Part shown: positions 25,878-35,231 of the stretch, piece after piece | Layout of the letters: the number at the start of each line of letters is the position of its first letter | Numbering within the stretch: position 1 is the first letter of the stretch | Origin: Candidatus Aminicenantota bacterium | GTDB taxonomy: Bacteria; Acidobacteriota; Aminicenantia; Aminicenantales; Aminicenantaceae | Reading direction: 5' to 3' | Assembly: GCA_021162615.1 (NCBI GenBank) | Contig: JAGGYH010000020.1 | Location: 1 to 51,334, forward strand | Length of the DNA stretch: 51,334 nt | Notes under the pieces: generated by a model | Databases searched by the model: none | The model's input: only the letters and a program-made list of their open reading frames with translations | What the model was told of the DNA's origin: nothing | Program-made: the position numbers and the translations under genes

Positions 25878-27698
25878 ATGAAACAAGGTGGGGTACACAA
25901 AAAACTGCTAGAAATAGATTTGACGCGTTCCACTGTCCACACCAGGAGGATCAAGGATCGCCTTCTTAAAGACTACATCGGTGGAAGAGCTCTGGCTACC
26001 CGTATTTTTTTCGATGCCGTCAATCCCTCCTGTGATCCACTCAGTCCCGAGAACATCGTAGTCATAGCCGCTTCGCCCCTCACAGGCACCACAGCACCCA
26101 CTGCAGCAAGAGGGCATATGGTGTTTAAATCCCCCCTTACAGGGATGATCGGGAGCTCAAACTGCGGAGGATCATGGGCATACTACTTGAAATCCGCAGG
26201 ATATGACATCATCCTTATAAAAGGCAGGTCACAAAAACCTGCCCTCATTGACATCAAACCAGAGTCTGTAAAAATCGGCTCTGCTGAAAACATCTGGGGA
26301 CTCAATGTCCATAAGACGACAGATATCCTAACAAGGAAAAAAAAGAGAGCTCGTATCCTGTGCATCGGTCAAGCAGGGGAAAACTGTGTGAGATTCTCAT
26401 CTGTGATGAACGATAAAAACAGAGCCTACGGCAGAGGGGGCCCCGGAGCTGTATTCGGAAGCAAGCATCTTAAAGCCATACGTGTCCAAGGAGACAAAAA
26501 AACTGACATAAAGAAAGAGGAGGCTTTCAGAGCCGGAAAAGAACAGGCTGAATATATCATGAAAGCAGCCCCTATAACCAAAAGACTTTTGAAAGAATTG
26601 GGTACAGCCGGACTCATAAAGCTCATTAACCTTATGGAGATGCTTCCGCATAAAAATTTTCAGGATAATGTCCACCAGGACAAGGATATCAATGAGGTTT
26701 CCGGAGAGAAAATAAAAAAAGATCTGCTCAAAAGACCGGGTGCCTGCTTTGGATGTCCCATAGCCTGCCAGCGGCACACCTCTGTAGACGGAAAAACAGG
26801 AGAGGGGCCGGAATATGAGACCCTTGTCATGTTAGGACCTCAATGCGGGATCTATGATTTAAAATCCATCACCAAAGCCAATTATTTATGCAATGAACTG
26901 GGCCTTGACTCCATAAGTATGGGGGGAACCACCGCCTGTGTGATGGAACTCTTTGAAAAGGGCATCATAAACAAACAGGATACAGACGGCATCCCCTTTT
27001 TATTTGGCCGTTCAGACATGCTTGAAGAAACAATCAGGCGGACAGCCTTCAGAGAAGGGATAGGCGATAGAATATCGGAAGGCTCCTACAGATTCGCTGA
27101 ACTCTTCCATAATCCTTCCTATTCCATGAGTGTTAAAAAAATGGAAATACCCGCATATGACCCAAGGTCATCCTTTACCCAAGGTCTTGGCTATATGACA
27201 TCTCCGACCGGAGCCTGCCATCTCAGAGGCGGGTATGCTGTATCTCTGGCTTTTTTTGGCGGGGCTAAAGAGATACCGAGATTCAGCCTGCTCCAATCCC
27301 CCATTGCCATAAGAAACATGCAGAATCTGGGAATCATCCAGGATTCCCTGGGAATATGCCGCTTCACGGGATTTGCTTTCTCCACAGAACCCTGGTCCCG
27401 GATGCTGAGCGGTGTCACAGGATATGAATATTCTTCAGGCGAATTCGTTCAAATGGCCGGAAGGGTCGCGGCTCTGGAAAGAGTGTTCAATCTTAGAGCC
27501 GGATTGACCTATCCGGATGACTCCCTGCCCCCGCGGTTCAGCTCCCAACCCATAACCGTTCAAGGCCAGAAAACAACTCTTTCACAAAAAGCCCAAAGTA
27601 AAATGAGAGAAGACTACTATAAAGCCAGGGGATGGAGTGTCCCGGAAGGCATTCCTTCCAAAAAAATCTTAGAATCTATAGAATTGGAAGAGATATAA
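25878..27698 (+). CDS. Tungsten-type aldehyde:ferredoxin oxidoreductase
   Basis: Oxidises aldehydes to carboxylates and reduces ferredoxin. The 606-residue length matches the AOR family. The [4Fe-4S] cysteines are at 290, 293, 297 (ACFGCPIAC) and 494 (SLGICRF), essentially the positions I recall for Pyrococcus furiosus AOR (288, 291, 295, 494). The pterin-binding segments AARGHMVFKSPLTG and NDKNRAYGRGGPGAVFGSKHLKA are intact. Oxygen-sensitive, cytoplasmic. It begins immediately after efp and is followed after 2 bp by a class II aldolase, so aldehydes made by that aldolase are possible substrates (inference). Confidence 0.93.
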   Translation: MKQGGVHKKLLEIDLTRSTVHTRRIKDRLLKDYIGGRALATRIFFDAVNPSCDPLSPENIVVIAASPLTGTTAPTAARGHMVFKSPLTGMIGSSNCGGSWAYYLKSAGYDIILIKGRSQKPALIDIKPESVKIGSAENIWGLNVHKTTDILTRKKKRARILCIGQAGENCVRFSSVMNDKNRAYGRGGPGAVFGSKHLKAIRVQGDKKTDIKKEEAFRAGKEQAEYIMKAAPITKRLLKELGTAGLIKLINLMEMLPHKNFQDNVHQDKDINEVSGEKIKKDLLKRPGACFGCPIACQRHTSVDGKTGEGPEYETLVMLGPQCGIYDLKSITKANYLCNELGLDSISMGGTTACVMELFEKGIINKQDTDGIPFLFGRSDMLEETIRRTAFREGIGDRISEGSYRFAELFHNPSYSMSVKKMEIPAYDPRSSFTQGLGYMTSPTGACHLRGGYAVSLAFFGGAKEIPRFSLLQSPIAIRNMQNLGIIQDSLGICRFTGFAFSTEPWSRMLSGVTGYEYSSGEFVQMAGRVAALERVFNLRAGLTYPDDSLPPRFSSQPITVQGQKTTLSQKAQSKMREDYYKARGWSVPEGIPSKKILESIELEEI

Positions 27699-27700
27699 AA

Positions 27701-29026
27701 ATGACTTCTGATAAATGGGAAGCTGATGAGACATTAATCCGCTTGTTCCAATCCGTAGGCCGCATCCTCCTAGACAAGGATTTAGAAGACAGCCACAGCG
27801 GAAATATATCCACCCTCTGGAAAGACGCTGAAGGCAATGAAAAAATTGTCATCACAGCCGCAGGGTCCCAAAAAGGCGATCTGGAGCCAAACCAGATCTG
27901 CTTTCTTTCTCCTTCAGAAACAGACTACGGTTACTACAAAGCTTCATCGGAAACAGACATCCATGCCAAAATCCTTTCCATACCCGGAGTCCGGGCTGTC
28001 ATACACGCACACACCAAGGAACTCACTATCATGACTTTTGATGAAGAAGAAAAACCCAACAAACCCTCCCCTTTTATTCCCATTGACTCCCTTGGTTTTT
28101 ACCATCTCAACGGCCGTATCCCAGTGGATTGGGTGGAAGTCCCCTGTGGATCGCCTGAGATGACAAGAATCATCCCGGAAAGGCTGGCGCAGCATAAGAT
28201 CATGGTCCTTCAGGGACATGGAACGTTTTCCAGGGGAAGCACGGTAAAAAAAGCTCTTTTTCATGTGTGTCTAGCCAATAATTCAGGCTATATTGCGCGG
28301 CAGGCCCAGAAACTGGATATTGACATCCACAATTTAAGAGAAAAAATCACTCAATCCCCATCCAGTTTCTTTCCTTATCCTCCTAATACATACGAACAAT
28401 ATGAGGGAGCAGCAGAAAAAATCGAGGGTGAAGAGGAGATCACAGAAGAATTCAAGAAGACCGCAGCCAGGATATTCAAATCCAATCTTTCCCCCTTCCA
28501 CACAGGATCCATGTCCATTCGCGGAGTAGACAAAATACTTTACGCACCAAAAGCCTCCATGCCCAGGGAAATCGGAGGCCCGATCCTGGACCTGCCTCTG
28601 TCCTTAAAAAGCAAAGAAAAGGACAGGGAATTGACCATCCACAAACAAATATACGAACAAACTGATTTTCAAACCGTTATCCACTGCTGTATTCCCGAAG
28701 CAGAAGCAGTTTCCTACTTTGTCCCCCCCGGAAGGGAAAAACCCATCGATCGAGTTGTCCCCATAGATGCTGAAGGAAGCTTTTTCTATCTCGCCATTCC
28801 CATTCTGCCCCCGGCCTTTCAATCAGAAACCTTTATCCGCCTCTTACATGATTACAAAATAGTGATCATAAGAGGGGGTGGTGTCTGGAGCGTGGGAGAG
28901 CAGTCTTTATCCGAAGCCCTCCATCATCCCTCTTCGCTCCGGGATATCTGCCTTTATATCCTTGGAGCCTATGAAAGAGGACTGGATATTTCAAAACTCC
29001 AGCCTGACAAAGCCAAACAATGGTAA
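27701..29026 (+). CDS. Tandem class II aldolase/adducin protein, second domain degenerate
   Basis: A 441-residue protein with two class II aldolase domains. The first (~10-210) has a complete-looking site: SGNIS for phosphate binding, ETDIH, the zinc pair HAH and a third His in QGHGTF. The second (~245-435) shows the same fold but has SMSIR in place of SGNIS, HCC in place of HAH, and GGG where the third His is expected, so it probably binds no metal. Class II aldolases split or epimerise sugar phosphates. The start is ATG 27701, two bases after the AOR stop; earlier in-frame codons lie inside AOR. Confidence 0.82.
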   Translation: MTSDKWEADETLIRLFQSVGRILLDKDLEDSHSGNISTLWKDAEGNEKIVITAAGSQKGDLEPNQICFLSPSETDYGYYKASSETDIHAKILSIPGVRAVIHAHTKELTIMTFDEEEKPNKPSPFIPIDSLGFYHLNGRIPVDWVEVPCGSPEMTRIIPERLAQHKIMVLQGHGTFSRGSTVKKALFHVCLANNSGYIARQAQKLDIDIHNLREKITQSPSSFFPYPPNTYEQYEGAAEKIEGEEEITEEFKKTAARIFKSNLSPFHTGSMSIRGVDKILYAPKASMPREIGGPILDLPLSLKSKEKDRELTIHKQIYEQTDFQTVIHCCIPEAEAVSYFVPPGREKPIDRVVPIDAEGSFFYLAIPILPPAFQSETFIRLLHDYKIVIIRGGGVWSVGEQSLSEALHHPSSLRDICLYILGAYERGLDISKLQPDKAKQW

Positions 29027-29048
29027 TTTTTAGGGGTAATTTTTAGGG
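29023..29048. repeat. 13-bp perfect tandem duplication
   Basis: GTAATTTTTAGGG occurs twice head to tail, overlapping the aldolase stop codon, and is followed by GGACGGGCCCGG. It may be a remnant of a REP-like sequence. Confidence 0.5.
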
Positions 29049-29155
29049 GGACGGGCCCGGCCATCTCTTTTATAATCAGTAAGATAACCATATTTTTCCA
29101 CAGCCCCTTACCCTGAAGAGCTACTGTTTTTTGCCCCCAAAATCTCTACAGCCGC

Positions 29156-29818
29156 TTATTGACTTTCCAGATATTCGACCGCTTCCTGAGGATGGGCTGA
29201 GGTCATATCCGCCCCGATCCTCCCGGCAAACTCCGCAGTGACCGGAGCTCCCCCAACCAAGACCTTTACTTCAGGGAATTTAGATTTTATGGTTTTAACG
29301 GTCTCTTCCATATGGATCATGGTCGTGGTGAGCAAAGCGCTCACCCCGACTGCCACTGGTTTGTTCTGTTTTATGGCTCTTAAAAAATCCTGGGAAGACA
29401 CATCCACCCCGCAGTCGATCACTTCCCATCCGCTGCCTTCCAGAAACATGGCCACAATCTTTTTGCCGATATCGTGCAGGTCCCCGGAAACCGTTCCCAT
29501 AACAACCTTTCCCTTATGCTTGACATCCCCGGAAATAAAATAGGGCTTGAGATGCTCCATAGCCGCGTTCATGGCTTTAGCCGCCACCAAAACATCCGGA
29601 AGATAGATCTCATTTCTTTTGAATTTCTCCCCCACTCTCTGCATTCCTGATATAAGACCGGAAGTCAGTATCTCCCCCGGCCGGATATTCCTGTCAAGCG
29701 CCTGCCTTGTCAGCTCATCCGCACCATCCTGGCCTTTGAGTTCGGGAGGGTATCTGGACCCAGCATTGACTTTGCCTCTTTCCACACACAGGGCTATTCT
29801 CGCTAAGATATCATCCAT
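29156..29818 (-). CDS. Solo corrinoid-binding protein of methyltransferase systems
   Basis: Carries cobalamin for methyl transfer. Residues ~1-95 form the helical cap domain, and ~100-220 the Rossmann B12 domain with the lower-axial-ligand motif DLHDIG (His115) and the later LVGGAPV segment. It is most like MtbC/MttC/MtaC proteins. No methyltransferase (MtaB, MttB or MtrH-like) or activating RamA is adjacent, so its methyl donor and acceptor must be encoded elsewhere. It lies 20 bp downstream of the propeller gene on the same strand and may share its transcript. Confidence 0.88.
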   Translation of the reverse strand: MDDILARIALCVERGKVNAGSRYPPELKGQDGADELTRQALDRNIRPGEILTSGLISGMQRVGEKFKRNEIYLPDVLVAAKAMNAAMEHLKPYFISGDVKHKGKVVMGTVSGDLHDIGKKIVAMFLEGSGWEVIDCGVDVSSQDFLRAIKQNKPVAVGVSALLTTTMIHMEETVKTIKSKFPEVKVLVGGAPVTAEFAGRIGADMTSAHPQEAVEYLESQ

Positions 29819-29838
29819 TTTTCAGCTTTGATCCGGAT

Positions 29839-31992
29839 TCAAAAAGAAGTCCTTGCAACTCCTACATTTCCCTGCTCATCCACAGCCTTAACCGTTATCA
29901 TATCATCAAATTTTTCGGGAAGATCTACGGAAAAATCGAACTCCTCTTGAGTGGAGTCGCACATCCCGTCTTTGGGAAAAATGATTTTCCAGCCAAAAGG
30001 CCTTATGAAATAACGCACTTTTTCTATCCTTGAATAAGAATCCTTAACTGTAAATTGCACTTTCAATTTGCTTCCGGAACGGACCGCCTGGAAATTTTGA
30101 ATGACAGGAATTGAATTATCTATGACCAGAGACCTGCTGGCTTTTTCATGTTCCAGACATTTATCCAAAGGATTGGAGGGAATATCAGAAGATTTCACTT
30201 TGATGACATACTCTCCGTCCGGCAGTGATAATGTGTCAAAAGCAAAAATCTTCTCCGGCCAATTCTCTTTCAGAAGATGCCATTCGGTTTCCTCGGTCCT
30301 TTTGATATGTATTGAATAGACAAGATTATCGTTGTTTTCATCTGCTGCTTCCCAGATAACAGTCTGGTACCCTTTTCTTTGGGCTTTTTTTGCACCGGCA
30401 AATGATTTCGACTCATCCTTCTCTTCAATGGAATCAGATGTCAAACCCCATATCTTTTCTTCCCCGCTGGGAGGCTCGATAAAAACCGTATTCGGAGGGA
30501 GGAGGCGTATTGCTTTGATGTTCGGAGCTTTGTTATGCTGGAGATAAAAAAGGAGGACTTTCTGAACCACCGGAGAAATATTTCCCGAGTTGCTCTTGAA
30601 TAAAATCTTAAACTGGAGATAACGTGCATCAGGATTCAAAATCTGCTCTCCGTTCTCTTTTTTATAGGGAGGAGACCAGTTGCTCCAAGTTGCGGAAGGC
30701 TGCTTCGAATTCCCGCTTCGAGTCTGGAGCTGGATGACCGTTCCTGACGGGACATCGCCTCCCCATTCTATATTCCCCCAGGAAGACATCAATCGCGCAT
30801 CATAAACACTGCTTGTATATTCCCCGTCATATCTTTGTTTAGGATGAATCAAGGTTGCTTCCGAAGGATTATTTGAAAGTGTGTATATATCATTTTTTAC
30901 CGGATGCAGGAGGAAGACCTGTTCGGAATCTTTTTGAAACAGAAGTGAGACTCTTTCGTCTTTGTCCAATGTATAAAGCCGTCCTCTTCTGCCCGTTCCA
31001 AAAACGATTCTCTTCCTCGCATCATCCCAGCATAAAGAATAGATCATATCTTTATCAGATTTCCAAACCTGCTTGACCTTTCCGTCTTTCTCTATCTTAT
31101 AGAGAGCTGACGGATTATCTCCGTCTGAGGTGGGGATCTGACTGGATCCTTCACCGGACGTGCTGACAGTCAACGACACATTCGCTTGCTCTCTCGATAA
31201 GACCGATGGTAATTGATTGTCTTCTGATACCTTCACACTCCCCCCGGCTCCTGCATAAATACGACCTTCATCATCAAGTGCAATCGATCTTATTTCCTCA
31301 TAAGAAGACTCAAACATCACTGAAGTCTTCTTCTCCTTTGTTATTTTATAGAGCAGTCCGGCTCCTCCGCTTCCTGCAATAAAACTGTCTTCAGAAATCC
31401 ATTCCATACAGAGAATATGGTTTTCTTTCGAGTCAAAGATTTTCAATCCTTCTCCATTCGGAGTGATCTGATAGATCCCCCCATCTTCTCCCACTGCGGC
31501 CAGTATCGAACCTTCCGGAGTAAACATCATATCCCAGATATATTTCTCATGAGGATTGAAAAACTCCTCTCCTTCCGCTTTTCCTTTTATTTTATAGACT
31601 TTCCCATTTGGTGAAGTCCCGGCATAAAGGCTTCCGTCAGGGCCTAAAACGAGACAAGTGACATCCATTTCCGGAGTCTTGAAATACAACTCAGGTTCTC
31701 CCCCTGTCCCAATACGATATACGGCCCCTTTATGGCCTGTGCCTATATATACAATGTTTTCAGAAGTGACTGCCAGGGACAGAAAAAATTCCTCAGGAGG
31801 AGCTGTGAGTCCCTCTTCTGTTGGGGAAAGAGTCAGTTTTCCATCCGAAGAGACCGATATGCCAAGAAGTTTCCCCTTAATAAAATCATCAAATGATTCT
31901 AAGGTCCATTTCTGAGGAGTCACAGAATAGGCTACTTGTCCAAAAAATATCAAAACAAAAAGCATCACAAACAGCGTTTTTTTCATACTCAT
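29839..31992 (-). CDS. Secreted beta-propeller protein (WD40/NHL-like repeats)
   Basis: An exported protein with a signal peptide (KKTLFVMLFVLIFFGQVAYS), then repeated blades of the form YIGTGHKGAVYRIGTGG, YAGTSPNGKVYKIKG and AAVGEDGGIYQITPNGEG, covering ~60-380. A C-terminal part (~400-715) looks like beta-sandwich/Ig-like domains, with PDGEYVIKVKSSD and a terminal KAVDEQGNVGVA. No enzymatic motif is seen. It lies 13-25 bp downstream of the S55 peptidase-like gene and both proteins are exported, suggesting a joint envelope function. Start choice among 32004 (TTG), 31992 and 31986 is uncertain. Confidence 0.75.
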   Translation of the reverse strand: MSMKKTLFVMLFVLIFFGQVAYSVTPQKWTLESFDDFIKGKLLGISVSSDGKLTLSPTEEGLTAPPEEFFLSLAVTSENIVYIGTGHKGAVYRIGTGGEPELYFKTPEMDVTCLVLGPDGSLYAGTSPNGKVYKIKGKAEGEEFFNPHEKYIWDMMFTPEGSILAAVGEDGGIYQITPNGEGLKIFDSKENHILCMEWISEDSFIAGSGGAGLLYKITKEKKTSVMFESSYEEIRSIALDDEGRIYAGAGGSVKVSEDNQLPSVLSREQANVSLTVSTSGEGSSQIPTSDGDNPSALYKIEKDGKVKQVWKSDKDMIYSLCWDDARKRIVFGTGRRGRLYTLDKDERVSLLFQKDSEQVFLLHPVKNDIYTLSNNPSEATLIHPKQRYDGEYTSSVYDARLMSSWGNIEWGGDVPSGTVIQLQTRSGNSKQPSATWSNWSPPYKKENGEQILNPDARYLQFKILFKSNSGNISPVVQKVLLFYLQHNKAPNIKAIRLLPPNTVFIEPPSGEEKIWGLTSDSIEEKDESKSFAGAKKAQRKGYQTVIWEAADENNDNLVYSIHIKRTEETEWHLLKENWPEKIFAFDTLSLPDGEYVIKVKSSDIPSNPLDKCLEHEKASRSLVIDNSIPVIQNFQAVRSGSKLKVQFTVKDSYSRIEKVRYFIRPFGWKIIFPKDGMCDSTQEEFDFSVDLPEKFDDMITVKAVDEQGNVGVARTSF

Positions 31993-32016
31993 TCTCTCTC
32001 TCAATTTAATAAAAAA

Positions 32017-33834
32017 TCATTTCATCCTTATGGGAATCATAGCTGCTCCCTTAAATACAAACGGCACTTTGATCTGAAAAACACTCAAGGTTGATTTGCT
32101 TATCTCCGTAGGAATAGAGGTCGCAACACGAGAAGAGGAAAACATTGTCTTTATGCTCGGAGGAAGATTCGGAAGTTCTTCTCCCTTTAAGAAAAGCCCG
32201 GGCTTATCTGCAAGTATCTTTATATAGATACGGTTATTCTTCCTCTGATTGCCTAGAATCCTGATCAATTGATAGAGATTACGAGGCATAAAAGCCTGGG
32301 TCTGATAAAGACTTCTCTCAAGCCGACCCATTGAAGACGCATCTCCCACAAAAAGATAAAACTTGGAACCTGAAGGAAGGTTAGGTGCCAAAAAGCCGCC
32401 TTCCTTTAAAACATTATCTCCCCTGAAATTGCGGGAATAAATCTTAACCTGGATCGCTTCCCCAGGAGAAACATCATATTTATCAAGCCAAACCTTTTCA
32501 AGATAAGAGATACTTATTTCTTCCGATGAATCCAGTTTCAAATCGATTTTATGAATACCAAGGTCCTCAAACTCGTTGTTGGTTAAATAATAAGTTATGG
32601 CAGCCACTAAATTCGAAGCATCCGAAATAGAAGAGTCAAAATTCCCTGAATAGAGGTCCTCCATATGAATACTCATCCCGTTCTCAAGAAAAACATCTCC
32701 ATTTAACTCTAAAGTCAGGTCTCCTATGGACCTCTCCTCAGAAGACATTATGCTGGTCACAGCTACATTTAACAAAGAAGCGGTTAAAATCTTGTTTTCA
32801 ACGATATTTAAATGAATATCTTTGGTTTTTTCGCCGGAACGAAACAGCTCTATATTGAGAGGAACGAGGTCCGGCATCCTGCCAATCTCTCCATAGACAC
32901 CGGAATTCCGGTCCTGACTGAAATTTCCAATGATCTTCCCTGTTGATGTTAACTTCATAGAGGTTGAAAGACTGGGCACCACAGTGATAACATTGGCTTC
33001 CGTCATAGCGTAACTAACCGGCCCCAGATTATACAGGGGATGCCCGAATGCCAAAACATTCACCCCCTCTACATAAGTGGTTGTGCCGGTCGCTGCCAAG
33101 CTTAAATCTCCGGATATCAACTGGACACCTATGGGATCTCCCCCTTTTAAACTTGTTTCTGAAAAATTTCGTATCCCTTCTTTCCTCTCCAAATACCCTA
33201 CCTGTACGGGGCTGAATCCAATATTGGAAAAAAAAGACTTTGACTTCTCAAAAGCCATGTTTGTAAAGCCGCTGAAGACAAGCGGGATTTTCATGACCTC
33301 AAGGTTTTTCCCCTCATATAAGGCATGAGGATTTAAAACACACTGTTTCCGGAATACTTCGGAAAGCTCTTCCAGGGACAGATGTTTTTTTATAGGAATG
33401 GGAGGAGAATAACGGGATCGAGTGTTCGCGTATTTTCTTATCTCGATCATCTCTTCAATCGGAGTTATGCCGGCAATGGCTTCCGTGGAAAAAGGAAAAC
33501 TGTAAGCGACAGCGCCAAGCAATTTTCCCTGCACATACACGGGACTGCCGCTCATTCCCTGTATCACTCCTGTTTTTTCCAGATTACTGCCGCTTAATCT
33601 GGCTAAAATTATATTTCTTTTCGGCCCGACGCTCGGATCATTTTCCAGAACACCTAATATCTCAACATTGAATTCTTCTATGGTTTTACCCTTGAGTGCG
33701 GTCTTCCCTATCCCTTTCATTCCCTCCTTTACTTGATCTACGGGAAAGAAAGAAGACTGTCCGTTTACACCGGAAGAGGTGAACGCATAGAAGACTAAAA
33801 TCATTAAAACGACTCTAACAGATATTTCTCTCAT
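32017..33834 (-). CDS. Secreted SpoIVB-type S55 peptidase-domain protein
   Basis: Serine-peptidase-like protein of 605 residues with an N-terminal signal segment (VVLMILVFYAFTSSGVNG). The domain begins VKEGMKGIGKTALKGKTIEEF and contains the nucleophile motif GVIQGMSGSPVY with Ser95. A His-bearing AFGHPLYNLGPVSYAM comes later. The serine-to-His order differs from SpoIVB but occurs, as I recall, in S55-like proteins of myxobacteria and acidobacteria. The C-terminal ~250 residues are beta-rich and of unknown role. AGGAG lies 5 nt before the ATG. Not evidence of sporulation. Catalysis is inferred, not shown. Confidence 0.82.
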   Translation of the reverse strand: MREISVRVVLMILVFYAFTSSGVNGQSSFFPVDQVKEGMKGIGKTALKGKTIEEFNVEILGVLENDPSVGPKRNIILARLSGSNLEKTGVIQGMSGSPVYVQGKLLGAVAYSFPFSTEAIAGITPIEEMIEIRKYANTRSRYSPPIPIKKHLSLEELSEVFRKQCVLNPHALYEGKNLEVMKIPLVFSGFTNMAFEKSKSFFSNIGFSPVQVGYLERKEGIRNFSETSLKGGDPIGVQLISGDLSLAATGTTTYVEGVNVLAFGHPLYNLGPVSYAMTEANVITVVPSLSTSMKLTSTGKIIGNFSQDRNSGVYGEIGRMPDLVPLNIELFRSGEKTKDIHLNIVENKILTASLLNVAVTSIMSSEERSIGDLTLELNGDVFLENGMSIHMEDLYSGNFDSSISDASNLVAAITYYLTNNEFEDLGIHKIDLKLDSSEEISISYLEKVWLDKYDVSPGEAIQVKIYSRNFRGDNVLKEGGFLAPNLPSGSKFYLFVGDASSMGRLERSLYQTQAFMPRNLYQLIRILGNQRKNNRIYIKILADKPGLFLKGEELPNLPPSIKTMFSSSRVATSIPTEISKSTLSVFQIKVPFVFKGAAMIPIRMK

Positions 33835-33865
33835 TCTATCTCCTGTGTCCTCGAACTCTATTTAA

Positions 33866-33886
33866 CCTAACCTATTCATAAAAAAA
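33866..33886 (-). repeat. Solo right-end motif of the dispersed repeat
   Basis: CCTAACCTATTCATAAAAAAA is the reverse-orientation counterpart of the right ends at 20276 and 24109. No left end is seen nearby. It lies in the leader of the S55 gene. Confidence 0.5.
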
Positions 33887-33956
33887 TTATCATCTTTTTT
33901 CTGTCAGGTTTTATACAAGTATTAAACAAAAAATACATTTCTTTCGTTACAAAGCA

Positions 33957-35138
33957 TCATATGGCTTTAAGCTTTTTTCCGCACTCTTCAAACAGCTTTA
34001 ATACTGTATCAAGCTCTTCTTCAGTATGTGTGGCTGAATAACTTGTCCTAATGAGCGCATTGCCCATAGGGACAGCAGGGAAAATTACCGGATTCGTGAA
34101 GACCCCTTCTTCTCTCAACATCTTCCAGAGCATGAAAGCTTTCTCATCGTCGCCGATCATGACCGGAATAACAGCACTCTGAGTAGGGCCTGTTTCATAT
34201 CCCATGGACTGAAAACCGATTCTCATTTTTTTTGTTATTTCCCAGAGCCTTTCTCTTCTTTCCGGTTCATTTTCAATGATATCAAGTGCGGCCAAAACCG
34301 TTGCAACAGAGGCTGGGGTGATACTGGCACTGAATATAAGCGACCGGGCAAAGTGTTTTATGAAAGAGATAACTTTTTTTTCTCCTGCCACAAATCCGCC
34401 CAAAGAAGCAAAGGATTTACTGAATGTCCCCATAACAAGGTCCACATCTTCCTCAACGCCAAAGTGTTCAGAGGTCCCTCTTCCATGCTCGCCCATAACT
34501 CCGATCCCGTGAGCATCATCCACCATGACCTTGGCATTATATTTTTTTGCAGCTTTCACAATTCCAGGAAGGTCAGCTAAGTCTCCTTCCATGCTGAACA
34601 CTCCATCCACAACGATCAATTTACCGATATTTTTACCCAGGGAAGAGAGAATCCTCTCCAAATCCTCCATATCATTGTGTTTGAATTTATGGACTTTCCC
34701 ATATGAAAGGCGGCATGCATCAATGATACTGGCATGAACCATTTCATCTGATAAAATAGCTTCATCTTTCTGCACTAAGGTCGAAATGATCCCCTGATTA
34801 GTCTGAAATCCGGTGCTGAAAGCCAGTGCGGCTTCCTTTTTCATGAACCGGGCCAGCCTTTCTTCCAACTCAACATGTGCGTCAAGGGTTCCGTTCAAGA
34901 ATCTCGAACCACAGGTGGCCACTCCGTATTTGTCCACAGCTTTTTTGGCAGCCTCCTTCACATGTGGATGGTCGATAAGACCCAGATAATTATTAGAACC
35001 CACCATGATCACGTCTTTACCGTTGATTTTGACTTTGTTCCCTTTGACTTCCTGAATGGGAGTAAAATAAGGATACAATCCCATTTGCTGGACTTCTTCA
35101 GCTCTCTTAAACTGATAACATTTATCAAATAAGCTCAT
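33957..35138 (-). CDS. Alpha-oxoamine synthase, serine palmitoyltransferase-like
   Basis: PLP enzyme condensing an amino acid with an acyl-thioester. The PLP Lys is residue 241 in GTFSKSFASLGGF; His135 (VHASIID) and VMVDDAHGIGVMG provide cofactor contacts. CGSRFLNGTLDAHVELEE, DGVFSMEGDLADLP and the opening LYPYFTPI resemble bacterial serine palmitoyltransferases (Bacteroides type) more than glycine-using Kbl. I chose ATG 35138 because AGGAGG lies 5 nt upstream; the longer frame to 35276 lies in the divergent promoter region. Divergent from an SDR gene, possibly a sphingolipid pair. Kbl or BioF-like activity is the alternative. Confidence 0.8.
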   Translation of the reverse strand: MSLFDKCYQFKRAEEVQQMGLYPYFTPIQEVKGNKVKINGKDVIMVGSNNYLGLIDHPHVKEAAKKAVDKYGVATCGSRFLNGTLDAHVELEERLARFMKKEAALAFSTGFQTNQGIISTLVQKDEAILSDEMVHASIIDACRLSYGKVHKFKHNDMEDLERILSSLGKNIGKLIVVDGVFSMEGDLADLPGIVKAAKKYNAKVMVDDAHGIGVMGEHGRGTSEHFGVEEDVDLVMGTFSKSFASLGGFVAGEKKVISFIKHFARSLIFSASITPASVATVLAALDIIENEPERRERLWEITKKMRIGFQSMGYETGPTQSAVIPVMIGDDEKAFMLWKMLREEGVFTNPVIFPAVPMGNALIRTSYSATHTEEELDTVLKLFEECGKKLKAI

Positions 35139-35195
35139 GACCGCCTCCTGCTCATTAATGATATGGCTTGAACCAAACCTCTCTGCCCAGATAAG

Positions 35196-35224
35196 TTGAC
35201 CTGATAAGTGATTTTCCTTACAAT
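35196..35224 (+). promoter_or_regulatory. Promoter placed for a leaderless mRNA
   Basis: TTGACC (35196-35201), 17 bp, TACAAT (35219-35224). The -10 ends 7 bp before the ATG at 35232, with no Shine-Dalgarno between. Confidence 0.6.
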
Positions 35225-35231
35225 TTCTATC

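Noticed and set aside
32017-33834. Evidence of sporulation from the SpoIVB-type domain
   Set aside because: No other sporulation genes; S55-like proteins also occur in non-sporulating Gram-negative groups.
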